From Sclerurus mexicanus (taxonomy: Eukaryota; Chordata; Aves; Passeriformes; Furnariidae): a stretch of 64,000 bases of DNA. Location of the stretch: contig VWZF01006750.1 in the NCBI GenBank assembly GCA_013396755.1, positions 3,885,837 to 3,949,836 of the forward strand, read 5' to 3'. A program made the translations under genes and the position numbers. Of the stretch, positions 25,404 to 38,420 are shown piece by piece. Under the pieces are notes generated by a model. It saw only the letters and a program-made list of their open reading frames with translations. It ran no database searches and was not told the DNA's origin. Position 1 is the stretch's first letter. Each line of letters begins with the position of its first letter.

Positions 25404-28400
25404 AAAGACAAATAAACTTTCGTTTATAATTACCATACACTCCTGATATCCCAATTTATCTTAGAGGAACATCCTTACAAAGGAACATCAAAAACTTGCT
25501 GCCTACTTTTCTGAGGTTTTTGGTTGTGTTGGTGTATTGTAAGAAATATTTCTATATCCACATAAAATTGACATTATGTCAAAACATCACAAGCAGCATC
25601 TTCCAAAAAGGTTCTTTAAAGGTATCAGTCACTGACAAGTGCATACAGACTATGAACCCTAATCTTTACAGCAGTTCCTCAGTGTGGACCACTGTTGTTT
25701 CTTCCACAGCACTGCAAAGAGCCAAAATTAACTCAGCCTAATCTTTTGAAGTTAATCAGGTAGAGACAAACAGCTCAAAACTCCTTCAGTCCTGCCAAAT
25801 ATCAATGTTTCCACTAGTCACCTCAACATCACAATTTGTTTTCTAGGCATACACACAAATACCCATGACCTGATTACTCAGCATCTAGTTATGAGATCCT
25901 TGAAAGGCTTTTCATCAGGAACAACAACAAAATAATACAACAAAACCCCAACAAGTTCTGACATCCTAAGAGCAAAGTTAAAATTAATGAAATTCACCCA
26001 ATAACATTAAGGCTGCTTACAGTCAGGAGACACAGAAAACAAAGGCAAAAGGAGCATAGATAATCCATTTCTTTCTACATCCCCTTTCCACTGCTGGATG
26101 CCTCATGTCCCCTTTGAGCAGTTATCAGCAAACAGATTAGCATTCATCTTAGCTTTATCCAAACCTGACCTTGATTATTTTATAGCAAATCTCTATGAAA
26201 TTCCTGTAGCTTCTGGAGCAGTTCTAGACAAATAACTAGATATACATGCTTCAAATACATGCATCACACCCCATGAGTTTGCCCTGTTCTGAAAGGGGTG
26301 TAGGCAATAATCTGCAAAGGAGATTCAGATTTACAGCTCTAAAAGTGAGCTTGCAATCTTATCAAAGACCCAGCCAATGCTTATTTATCAGAACTTACTA
26401 TTTCCCTCTATCTAAAAATCATAGAGATTTTACCTCACCAGCGTTTAGACGACCACATCTTCAGTACCCAGGTACCCATAGCCAGCTAACGTTATTTTAA
26501 ATTTAAGGGGTGTGGGTGGATGCAGGTGTAATGTATATATTGATCCCAAAATCAAAGTTTTAATGATTTCCAGCTGCTGGCAAGGTTACTTGGATCCAGC
26601 TGTTGCAAGTGTTGCAAGTGAGCAAAACTTTAAGAATTTTCTCTTTTGCCTCAGAGGTTATATAGATTGCTTAGGCTGTTTAAAGCTGTAGGAAAGTGCA
26701 CCTGAATCTTTTACAATATGCTGAACAATCCTGTTCCCAAAAGAATTACTGATAATCAACTGCTTTCCAAACTCATGATGTTTTCAAAACTGCACATATT
26801 ATTTTTCATATAGGAAAAAAGGCACTTTTTCATACAAGTATTGTCACTCCCTCTAAATTTAAAAGTTTCTTTTGCTAGGTGTTGTCACATTACAGGTATC
26901 AGATTTTCTCAGTTTCCACACTTCTGTAGGGTCTTCACATATCTATGTAGGCAAGAGTCTCACAACAGATTTTCTTCATATTTCAGGTAAGCCTGAAAGG
27001 AAAGAAAACCAATAGGTTTACCCTTCCCATGCTGTTTTCATACCAGCAACCTTTGTCACTATTTCTCGGGGCATTATTTGGGGACTGTTATATAGGAACT
27101 GAGCTTTTGCTGCAAGTAAAGGATAATCTCCTAATGCACAGTCTGTGCAAAATCATCCTATTTATCTTGGGAACAGCAGCAATATTTAAGAGTTTAACTA
27201 TGGCAGCACATAACTGCACTTCTATAAACTCTAGAGAGTTTCACAGCACAGCTACACAGCTTTCACTGGGAATATTCCTGCCTTTCAGGTTATGAATTGC
27301 CTGCTGTGGCCAAGTCGTACAAATCTGAAAGGCTTTGTGTTACAGATTATGACAACCCCAGGATATGACCTGTAAACAAAAATACAAGAATTTACTAGGG
27401 CTCCAGCTGATAGGTTTTGGATTTTTTTGTGCACCTCAAGTCTTCCTGCTTCATTAGGGAAAATACTGCATATAAATCCCATCTAACCCAATTTTATATC
27501 ATCTACTGGAAAGTGCCTTTACAGGAATATATTACAATATATAATTAATCAGAATGGCTCTCATATTCTTGCCATAAAAATGCTAAACTAGTAAGATGGC
27601 TGTAAAGCAAATTGTTTTGTGAGTTGCAGAACTATTTGGCGCTGGCACTTTCCTTTGTTCTTGACTTGACTTATCTTTACCCTTACCAAGCTAAGCCAAC
27701 AGCTGTAGCTATACCTTTCACAGTGAACGCAACCTGGATTTAGATGCCAAGCATATGAATATTTTGCATCTCACACCATCTCTCTACCACCCACAAGAAC
27801 AGACTCAGGGTCCACAAATGATCATTTCTGATCAGTTACTTGGCAAGGTCTTTGACAGAAACTGATCATTGAGAACAGAACAGCACTGGCAGTAAAAAGA
27901 GCTACAGAAGACTCAGAGAATTTAATTAGGTTTGATACTACTTTCTGAGAGTCTCTGCCTGATAGATGATGTCCTACCATGTAGCAAAGTTCAGCAGTGT
28001 CCTCAACCTTTTATTACCAAATGAAAATAATGGTAAATCTCTTTTAGATGCTATGCCTGCTTTCAATATAGATGTTCCTTTTCAGTAGATGCAGTAGGTA
28101 TGAATAAACTCCAGCCACAATGTTCAGTCTTGTACCCTTTACACAATGGTAGCTGAGTGATTCCCTTTCTAGATTATATCCCTATCAAAAATACTCAGAG
28201 TTGATGCTGTATGAAGTAGAATCCACTTAATCTTCTACATTTCCAGCCCCAAAGCCTATGAGAAAGTCTTAATTGAAAATGTGAAAGAAAAGAGTAACCA
28301 GGATTGCCTTTTTCCTCTCATTTTTTGAATTAGCCTGCCTAACTGGGTCTGTGCACTGGAGACGAATGTGTAGACGGGGAGGGAAACGGCTTTTGTATGT

Positions 28401-29225
28401 GAAAAGGGTATTGTAGTAGCTGAAATAACTGCTCTGTTTTACAGTGACTGACAAGCAATTTGGTGGAAGGCATTTTAAACAGCAGGCATTTAAGAACTCA
28501 TTCAGTTGTTAGAGGTAGCCAATACACAAGAGAGCTGGGATCTGTGCACATAGTCATGTGAGAGGGGTGATATGCACATTCATAAACTCACAGAGAACTA
28601 TCTGGCAGCATTGCATCCACAGTCACAGTTGCTCTAGTTAGTCTGTTGCAGCCATAGAGAGCCAGAGTGCTTTGAATTCCCAAATAATGTTTCCTATGCA
28701 CACTACAGTGAAGAAGATACAGAGAGCATTCCTCTTCTTCAATAAATTTATGTAATACATGCTTGCTTATGTAGTCCATGCATACATGCAGTCCTTTAAA
28801 CCAGGAATTTACATCAGCACTGACACAGGTTCTTATTGCACACAGCATTATCAAAGCAGTTTTAAATAGAGGAACATAAAGACTGAAAAAATGGATTTGT
28901 ACTGAAGTGTCTTAATCAGAACCTTTGGAGGAAAGGTTGTAAATAAAGCTCGTATTTCATTTCAGCAAGAAATCTATCATCCCTATCATCTCATTGAGTC
29001 ATAACAGCATGGAGTGACTTGTTATTTCTACACAAACACTTCACACTGAAAGATGTTAGTAACAAAGAAAGACAAAAAGCCACAAGCAGCCTCTAATAAA
29101 GTACCAAGTGCTAAGGAAGAAGAGGTAAGTAAAGCAGTGTACCATGAGATTAAGCTTGCAAGACTGTGTGAGGTCCTGCTGCGTAGAAGCAACCTCTGAA
29201 TGACGCAAACAACCACAGAAAAGGA

Positions 29226-29248
29226 GGGGGGTGAGGGGGTGGAGGGGG
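29226..29248 (+). other. G-run cluster, quadruplex candidate
   Basis: Runs of 6, 5 and 5 G occur at 29226-29231, 29235-29239 and 29244-29248, with GG at 29241-29242 inside the last spacer. The three long runs plus the GG pair could support a two-quartet or bulged quadruplex on the + strand. Confidence 0.6.
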
Positions 29249-29814
29249 AAACCTATTAATTTTTATGAACAATATTAAAATAATTGTCAGGATAATCCTG
29301 CCATTGAAGTGTTCCAAGATGACAGAAACATACTAATTGTTCCTAAGAAAATGTTAAAGAATTTTACATCCCACAAGTCATTTGGTACTTGTTACAAGAA
29401 CTTTTTTGTCTTAAATGCCACAAATACAACACTTCCTAACATAACACAGGTTGCACTGTGATAATCAACACCTGAAAATAACAATGAAAAGTACAGGTCT
29501 AGATATCAATGAGGTGAAGGCTGACCTACTTATTTACAACTTGATATAAGCCATTGCAAGACATGTGGTCAGTTTTACAGTCTTTGCTTGGCTAAAGCGC
29601 CCATTAATTTCTAAAATAGTTTCACCTTCTCAGGAAAGATCATGCCCTCTATTTGCCCAGGGAAACACATGGAAAGAGTCAGCTGTGCCAAGAGCAGAAA
29701 TAAATGCCTTCACTATTAACAGGACATAAAAGAGAAAAATTTTAAAAGGTTCAACTCCAGATATTATTTGTTGAGAAAAAGTTGAGAATGAAGAGAAAAT
29801 GGGTGAAGGCTAGG

Positions 29815-29896
29815 AAAACCACCCCATGATAGAGGGGTTGGAATTAGATGATCTTCAAGGTCCCTTCCAACCCCAACCATTCTATAATTCTGTGAA
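29815..29896 (+). mobile_element. CR1 LINE 3'-terminal fragment
   Basis: The sequence GGGGTTGGAATTAGATGATC, then CAAGGTCCCTTCCAACCCC and CATTCTATAATTCTGTG, is the typical last 60-80 bp of a CR1 element, including the octamer-like end repeats. It matches the end of the nested copy at 44703-44841 closely. It is extremely 5' truncated and has no coding content. Confidence 0.85.
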
Positions 29897-30837
29897 AACT
29901 TGGAGCAAAATGACAGATCAGATAAAACTAAACACACTTTAGCCAACAGCAAGATTTCTCTGTTCTACTGCCATCAGCTCTTGGTCCAAAGAGGTGCCAA
30001 ACTGTTCTGTTAACTTATAGGACAAGATGGTTTCACAAGCACCAACCTGCTGTGCTTCAGCAAGATCTGATTTGTGAGTGCACCAGTCAGAGCATAGCAA
30101 CATTCACCTGTCTTAGGAATCTAATTCAGTCTTCTCTCTTGCTTTTCAGGTGTTTCTATTTCATGCATTGGTTTTCATTTATGTATATTATATATATTTT
30201 GTAAACCTTTATGTACTTTTATAAATAATACCACTAGAAGGCTTGCCAGAGGGATGTCTTCTGAAAAGTAGCAAGCCTTGCAGACCTCTGATAGCTCTTT
30301 TTGCAAGCTCCTGAATACTGGCATAGATAAGGGAGCATTTAGGAAAGGGCTGAGAGGATACCACAGCAAGCCTATTAAAGCAACCTACAATACCCTTTCT
30401 AGAGTAATAATAAGAACAAATAAAAAATATAGACGATATTTATACTGTAAGTAGAAGTCCAACATCAATACATATAGGCATATTTGAACAAAGTTTAGTG
30501 TCTCACAGAGAAAAAGGAACTCTCAAACTCACATTATTGACTGCCTATAAAATTATCTTAGAAAATAGTTACTTAACCTCTTTATTGTCCTTAGTCTTTC
30601 TGGTGTATGAACCAATTCCTGTCCACAAACCACAGTGCTGCAAGCTGAAGCTCATTGAAAAGATACAGAATTAAATTATACTAAGAAATAAGTGCAAAAT
30701 ACAAGAAAACCTAAACAGATCAAATCACTGTGACCAAAAATCTATAAAGCAGGAGATGAACTATAATAATGTCATTTATCACAGTGAAGTATGCATATTT
30801 GTATGAGGGAAATAAACTTTGCTACAAAGGACAATGA

Positions 30838-31074
30838 ATCTGTTATGTCTTACATAAGCCTGGAGGTGAACTCTACCTGAAGGGCTTCCCAGAAGATCTG
30901 TGTGGAGCAACTTGGGAAAATGCTGACTGTGAGAGCTTTAGAGAAATCAAGAGAGAATTGCATGCAAGACTAAACCAACACATGGCAGACACCAGCAAAA
31001 GCCCAGCCAGCTTCCAGCTAGGGAAACATGCCTTATCCACAGGTTATAGAATAAACACAGATGCAGCAAAATGA
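30838..31074 (+). other. Unassigned open frame of 78 codons without ATG at its start
   Basis: Between the in-frame stop at 30835-30837 and the TGA at 31072-31074 the frame is fully open. Its translation has a mixed, non-repetitive composition (KPGGELYLKGFPEDLCGATW early, then charged residues). The only internal methionine is near codon 48. I do not recognise the product. It could be a chance frame, part of an exon or a relic of a retroposed sequence. Nothing next to it supports a gene: I saw no convincing splice sites and no partner frame. Confidence 0.15.
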
Positions 31075-31555
31075 GTCACCAGAGGAAAACAAAAATTTAA
31101 ACTGGAGGCAAATGAAGCTTTTTGCACATGCATGACAAGAAATCCATTGAGCAAAACTAATTTTATGTCTGTGCTGGAATAGTTGTCTTTCATGTTAAAA
31201 GTAAAGACTACAATGATAAGAAGGGAAGTATCATATAGCTCAGATTTTAGTGAAAAAAAATAGAATAAAAAGCCCATCCAAATAAAATACTCCTTTCGTT
31301 CCTTTAATAAAAGATACGTTCTTCTCATGGTACCTTTCTTTTACTATTTACTGCAGGCTAACAAGATGCCATGGTCATTCAAGGCACCTTAGCTGATAGC
31401 AGCTCATTAACCCACAGTCAATGGTCTGTGAAAGTCTTGTTTGCATACTGTTTCTTTTCACACCAAAAGGTCTTACTTTGTTTCACATGACAAAATATGA
31501 CTAGTGTCACCCCATATCCTGGGGCATAGAGAAAATGGTTTCCAAAACACATGAC

Positions 31556-31606
31556 TACATGATGAACACACGATGAACACACAGGATTTAAAAAAAAAAA
31601 AAAAAA
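31556..31606 (+). repeat. Short direct duplication followed by poly(A)
   Basis: GATGAACACAC occurs twice back to back and is followed within a few bases by 17 A residues (31590-31606). This could be a retroposition tail or simply simple-sequence slippage. No recognisable retroposed body lies upstream. Confidence 0.5.
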
Positions 31607-33239
31607 GGAAATAAAGAGAAACCCCTCACATCATAATGATTTTATCTTCTTTATAATTAGTAGTAGAATTGGTCATTGAGTCATACCATTATTCCACTCA
31701 GTGCCCTTCAAACTCTGAGGTTAAAGCCACATTCAGTTTCAGGGAGTGCAGTTCAAACATTAATCAGACATTGTCTGAAATATGTGTTAAAGATAACAAA
31801 TATTTTCATAAAGGCTTGAATATGAGGGTTGTTTCAGAGAAATGCAGTATGTGAGGCGGGTGCTTCATGCACAGAATATCCTAACCCTGTGCTCTATCAA
31901 AGGATGTGAAAAATGCTTCCAATAATCTGTGAACATTTTCACTATAAAGTAAACAGGATTTATAAACTCCTTGAAAATGCAGAAAATAACCTACAGCCTC
32001 TAGAAATTTTTTATACGATAATGATTTTGCATCAATTTACTTCCCCATAATAGCCTTTCTAGCAAAAAGAAGCACTATTCACACTATACGAGCCAACTGT
32101 TTCTTACAAACCAGCTCTACAAAAATAATTGTTCTCAGGGGGCAAAATATGTGTCTCAAACTCAGGAGTCACAAGAGGGTTTCCCCTGTGCAACTGTATG
32201 GTTTTCAGAAGTTGATGAATCTTCTCAACACCCTACCACCTATATATGCTGATTCTTGATTATCCAACAAGAGAAGGAACTGAATAAATATTTTCAAAGT
32301 GATCTGCTGTTCTCATTTAAATGGGGACATATCGACAGCTTTGCAGAAATATACATGGATATGTGTTTATTTATATTTGTGTGCATTGCACTTTACATTT
32401 AGTAAGTTCAAATACTGCAGACTTTAGAAATCTAAATAAAAGTAAATTACTTAGTTTGCATAGGAAGTGAAGCAAGCGCTTAACTCAAATATATCACTTA
32501 TTTTAAGAGAAGTAAAATCAAAACCAGTCAATGAATATGAGAAGAGAGAGCATTCAGTCATACCTGGATAGCTGGGCGTTACAGAAAAGTCAGCCTTTTT
32601 TATTGTAATGCATATTAGTACATGCAAGACTGTAATCTTGATTTTGGGCATGGACTCATAGGAATTGAAATGCATTCTGTTAGAAGGCAGCTCTGAGTTT
32701 TGGAGTCTTTCTCATTTGTTTGTTTGCATTTTAAATGGGTTAAAAAAAAATCCAGGCAGACTTGTTTGGAGATATACTTGCAACAGAAAGAAATAATTGA
32801 GAAGAACAGTAAATGCTAGTTGCTAAGCAATCCACTTTTCCTGGTCCAGATGGAGTGCCAGCCTGCATGAGAATCTTACTCTTTCCCTTTAAATACTGTA
32901 TAATAACATCGGTGGAAAACATACTCTCCAAATGGCATCCTCTGAGTCTGCAAAGTGGAGCGCTCGGTTCAGCCTCACTGAAGCCATAAGTGCTGCCTGA
33001 GGAAAGCCTGGCTGTCAGGCAGTTCCCGTGCCTGAGCTGTTCAGAAGTTGCCCCGTTAGGAGCTCGTTCCATTTATGGGGACAGACAACTGCATTTGTAA
33101 CTGCTCTGGGGTTTTTGTCTCTTTGGCAGGTGTGGAGGGGAAAAAAACAGAAGTGATGGAAACTCCACTAGTTCAAGCCCATGCACTGCCAGCTGGAATA
33201 GTCTTTCTTACCACTTTATTTCCACTCAGGATGAAACTG

Positions 33240-33340
33240 AAAAAAAAAAAAAAATTCCAAACCAAACCCTAGGTGTTTACACACACACATGAACATACCC
33301 AGAAGCAAAGTATACAAACAGAACAAGAAAAAAAAAAAAA
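33240..33340 (+). repeat. Two A homopolymer runs
   Basis: Runs of about 15 A (33240-33254) and about 13 A (33328-33340) flank an A/C-rich segment containing a short ACACACACA stretch. It is low complexity and has no coding meaning. Confidence 0.75.
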
Positions 33341-36300
33341 AGGAGAAAATCAAGAGTGGCAAACCAAGGTTTCATCACAGCTCAGCCTTGCTCAGTGTAG
33401 ACAATCATCAGACAACCTGAACAAGCCAGGTCCACCAGCTTGTTCCCAAGTTGAGGATGCGTCCTAATTTGCTATTACAAATCAACCAGAAGAGAATAGA
33501 CCATGTGCATTTACTTGCACACACATATAAGAAATTCCTTTCCAATCACCTTTGCTAGCTTAATTTTATGAAATATTGATCAGTATAACTAAGTTCCCAA
33601 GTAGATGTACCCACAAACAAGTTAAACCAAACAGTCAAATATTTATTTGATGACACTTTCAAATATATGGAGTGTCACTCATACAAAAATAACTGTAAGA
33701 TTTAAATATCACAGAGTGTTATTGCTGTGAGATGACGTGTAACGGCTGGGAATCTGCATTTTCTGGGTATTAAATATTACTGAACAATGTTAAAGAACAA
33801 ACATATTGTTCTCATAGGGCCTGATTTATGAAGATTAGAAGCTCTGACTCCCAACTTCCTTTGCTGGGAGCCAAGAGAATTCATCTCAGAGGAACACTTT
33901 GGAGGAGTGAACTTCAAATTAAATTATTTTTTTTATTATTATGTTCTGGACATACAGCACAGCTGTTTACTTATGTGCTAACTATATTTGTATAGACATT
34001 AGAGATTAAAATTTAATTTTCTGATTTCAATAGCACGTGCGAATGGTCTTACTGCTGCCAAAAAGTCATAGGGTGCTATAAAAATCCATAACCATCTTCA
34101 TCTCTGTTTTCATAGTTCATATGTATATTAGAATGCATAAATGTAGTGACATTCAGAAGCAGCAATGAGCTTTTTGAAGTGACTGTTCAAAAATGGATAC
34201 TGTAGCTTGGTGCATATCATAGCCAGTGAAACTCATTTGAAAAAATTGTATGCTATTCTGCTTTCTTTCATGTTTATCAGGTATTTTGCCAGATGAACAT
34301 GTCTTATACCAAGACCAAACCAGGCGGGGTTTTGCCTTCCTTCCAGTTTCCTTCCATTGCTCTGCTCATTTAGAAAATGAATTGCCACCACTTGTAGCCC
34401 CTGCAGCTATATGTAGAGCAGTTCTTTTCTGTATCACAGTAAAGGCATCAGAATAAGGCTCTTTTTCAGAAAGGAGGTATGTTGTGCCACAAAACAAACA
34501 AACAAAAAAATTTATGTTTCTTAATTTCCGTTTAGGTTTATTGTATTTTCCTTGTTCTTCATGTTGTGCCTGAATGTGTACAGCTCTTCTCGTTATAGAA
34601 GGCAATTCAGTGAATGTACATTATTTGTCTTTTTATCATTAGAAACAATAAGGAGGAATAAGAATTTATTCTGTTTCTCTTGCAACTGCTAGTATTTGTT
34701 AATGATTAAAAAGATGTTTCTTCATTTATAATTCTGTTACACTTTGAAAAGTATGTAAAGAGAGTTTGAGTACGAGCTCTTTTCTTTTTTGTGAGCTGCA
34801 AGCATATTTTCAGCCTTTGATACCTGTGATTTTTTTAAATATCATGAAATGTGCTTACATTATTATGTATAGTATGAGTATTTATGTGTGGATACACAGT
34901 AGGTAAAGCCTGCTGTTATAAAAGGTTAAAATATAACATGGCATTATGTAGCACTGATACAGCCAGCCTTTGAATATTCATTAACTACTTAAATTAGACT
35001 TTTTAAAGGACTAATTATGTTATCATAGCTTCCTTGGCATTGTAACATTTCCACTCTTTCAGAACATACAAAAACCTTATTTTAGTCTAATGACAAAAGC
35101 AACATCACAGAAAAGTAAAGAAATACTGAAGCAGAGTAAGGGAGAGTGATCTAATGTTGAAACAACCATCATCAGAAAAGGGAGATACAGCAACCCTTCT
35201 TCAACATGCATGAGCAGCCTTAACCTATGACAACAGGCTCACACATGAGCTCTCTAGGGAGAGCAATGGTTTCAGTCAGGCTGTGCAGTGCCAGAAAACA
35301 GCAGTGAGGTTGGGGCTGATAGCAGCGCATGGAGGGAAATCGCAAAGGGGAGAGCTTTACGGCAAGAAGGAGGAGAGGAAGCTGCAAGGGGTCTTAAGTG
35401 AGGGCATACTTTCAGAGAATATCAGTAATCCTTAATGCTAGCAAAGACCTGGTAAAATTAAAGTATATAACTACTTTATAGCCACGAAGAACAGGGGCTG
35501 AGCTCAGCCAGTCTTGGAACACCATGTTTGGCAAACTGCAAGATCCTTAGTGACATCACTGGGAGTGTTTGGGGCTCATTATACTTCTCAGTATGACCCC
35601 AAGTTCATACACAGAAAAAGAGGCCCAAAAATAGCCACATCAAATGGAAAGATGCAAGGGAAGCAGAAAAGGGGAAAGAGAGCGGCATTAAGATGGGCTT
35701 CGAGAACATTAGTACTGAGTTCTGCAGCTTAAAAACTTAGAGAATGTAGAACTCAGAAGCAAAATAGAGCACTGACATACATGGCAATCTGAAAAATTTA
35801 AACATGGATATTGGGAACTGAGAGATGGGAATTAATTCCCATGTTACTGAGAGCTGAGTGCCATTCCAAAGTGGTAAAAATGGAGACACTGCAAATGCAA
35901 TATCAAACATTTCAAAAAAACTGATATTATACCATATTTCTACTCAAAAACATGGTAAGTGTCTTAGTGTGACATCAAAGGAAAAAAGGAGGGTAATGTT
36001 ATTATAAAGGTTGGTTCGAGGCTATCTTATATTAAAAGTCATGAAGTGTAACTGAACATAGAAAAGTCGTATTTCCCAATAACTTCTATTTGTCTGTGGA
36101 AATTACCAAGAGAAGGCCAAGTGAAAATATAGTCATCTGAGCTCTTTAAAGTGGACATCTACCAGGTGGAAAAACAAAGGCAGAGAGAGTGGACTCTCTA
36201 ACAAAAATCTAGCATATCAAACATATGCAATAAGCAATGAAGTCTAACTTCTGGTGCCCTTCCACATGGAGACAAACATACATTCAGATAGAAAGTTCTT

Positions 36301-37361
36301 GTAGTTTCAGACTGACTGTCTGATAAAGTATAGCTGTGGCTTTAATTTAACATTTTTCTCTGTCTGAAAAAACTAGCCACTGGCTTATCCTATTGGAGGA
36401 GGAAGATGGTCAGACTGAACCAAAGATCCTTCTTAAATACCCTTTCACCCTCTTGTTATCCTCCTTCAAAAACCCATTAAGACCACTTTTATAAGCTTCA
36501 AGATCTTTAGAAGTCTGAAGCTCTGGAAACTACATTGTACTGAGACCTCTTTCTGCCAAATTGTTCAATAGTCTTTGTTTGCCCAACTCTGCAAATATTC
36601 CTTTGGTGTCCTCTGCTTCATTTTAGGTCAAGAGCCATTTGGACAAAACATCCTTGTTTTGTAAATACTTCTGTAAACCTAGTACAATTTAGCTCTAGCC
36701 CAGAATAAGGATTTCAGATATGGCCATTATTGAGAATACGAGTGGCTAGAATAAAGAAGCTGTTCTCTAATAATGCCATGTCACTTGGAGAAGACATTAA
36801 CAAAGCAGTAACTGGGTTTTCTGAGTAACTTTTACTTCATCAGTAGAAAGAATACAGAACCATGCAGTACTTCACATACTAATACAGTCCTTGAGACAAG
36901 CCATTAAAGATATGAAGCTTCTCATTGCTGGAAAATAGCTATAATTTAAGACTTACTTATGCAAGACAGAAATATGAACACTCATTTCTCTACAAATACA
37001 AAAATACACCCAAGATGTTGAGATTTAACGTGCAGGTGTTTTAACAAATTTTCAAAGTTCGGAGTAGGCGTGAACGAGAAAGAAACTGCAATTGTACTTT
37101 GTCTAAAAAGAGTAAACTGCTATCTTTTCCTCCTGATTTATTACTGTCAGATGTTGGACACCAACATGGAAATTTAAAAAACCTGTGCAAACTGGTATAG
37201 CTTAAATGGAAACAAATCCCAAATCATGTCAACTTGCAGGAAAGAAAAGTATTTCAGCTAGAAGAATGGGAAAGATGTTGTGGTGAGAGGAAGTGACTAC
37301 CAGAGGGGAAAATGTCTGCTTGCGAGCATTTTATACCATTCCACCCTCAGATTTTAGAGGG

Positions 37362-37400
37362 GAAAAAAAAAAGAAAAATAAAAGAAAAAAAACCCAAACT
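37362..37400 (+). repeat. A-rich low-complexity tract
   Basis: A runs are broken by single G or T and end in AAACCCAAAC. It is one of the purine/A-rich tracts recurring on the + strand. Confidence 0.7.
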
Positions 37401-38367
37401 CACTAAAACCTAAAGTAGCAACAGCTTTCCAACGGTTTAAACTGTTTGAAAAGCTGTCTGTGGTGAACACTGTTAGAAGGTACAAGGTGCACCGGAGGGG
37501 TTTGCAGGAAAGCCAAAACCAAAGTAACTTTCAAGATCAATCAGAAACTGCTGTTTCAGGAGCTCAGCTAGAGTTAATGCCAAATAAAATGCATACTACT
37601 CCATAGAGATTTTAATGAACCTGCTTGGAGGCAACAGAATGAAAGTGCCATTGGCAGGGAGCAACGTTTCAAAATAACCTGGAGCAAGTAGTTTAAAGTC
37701 CAAACATTTATAACAAAACTGAACAAAACACAAGCAGAAACTGGGAAGAGGTTAATGAAGTCCTGTAAGCAGCATCAATCACTTCCTAAAACACACACAG
37801 AAAACAAACCATGTTCAAATGTGTTTTTTTAAGCACCATGTGAGATACATTAAAATCCTTCGAAAAGGAGGGACACTCCTTTGAACAACTTTAAGCATTT
37901 ACATTCAGTAAACAAGACATCATGAGAAATTCTAGTCAAGCCCTCCTGTCCCTCCAAGCTAAGTTCTTCGGTATTTGTCTCTCTTTTTCTTCTCCACCCA
38001 CCCCACACTTCTTTTCATCCGTGTTTCACTTTCAACATTCCACTTGGGACCACTACACAGTAACAGCTGCAGTGTTCCTGCGGTAACTGTGCTGTGCCAG
38101 AGCTAGTGATGAGTTTATTCACCCATACGCCTAAGCAGCAAGTCCAAGGCATTCCTTATTTCAACTTTTTTGTGTTAGGAGATTTACTCACTCACTGCTC
38201 CTGGAATCTGAAACATATTTCGCTCAGCTATGTGGTAATTAGAAATTACGCTCTAATAATCAGTGCATTTTTCCAGCATCTCAGTGTTTGCAAGGAGATA
38301 TTTTTCTAGCCAGTACTGGAGCAAAAGGGGTACTTCTGTTATCAGCTATAATATATTTTGCTCCCTT

Positions 38368-38420
38368 TATTTTTTGTTTGGTTGGTTAGATGGCTTTGTT
38401 TTGGATTGGTTTTGTTTTCT
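38368..38420 (+). repeat. G/T-rich low-complexity tract
   Basis: Repeated TTTGTTTGGTTGG and TTTTGGATTGGTTTTG steps. It is the complement-type orientation of the A/C-rich tracts. Confidence 0.65.

Larger units (their letters stand above)
20421..29814. other. AT-rich non-coding stretch
   Basis: This 9.4-kb interval has no supported gene. Paired open frames on both strands at 21915-22163 and 21924-22127, and others up to 95 codons (23221-23508), have no recognised domain. Structural items listed separately are a G-rich hairpin at 25381-25403 and a G-run cluster at 29226-29248. A T run lies at about 23688-23700. Confidence 0.55.

Noticed and set aside
6220..26600. TTCCAGCTGCTGG[G/C]AAGGT[C/T]ACT similarity between about 6222 and 26569
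   Set aside because: The match covers only about 23 bases and the flanks do not align, so it does not define a repeat family.
15326..33416. Shared CAATCATCAGACAACC at about 15328 and 33402
   Set aside because: A single 16-base match between two places in 64 kb is within chance expectation, and the flanks differ.
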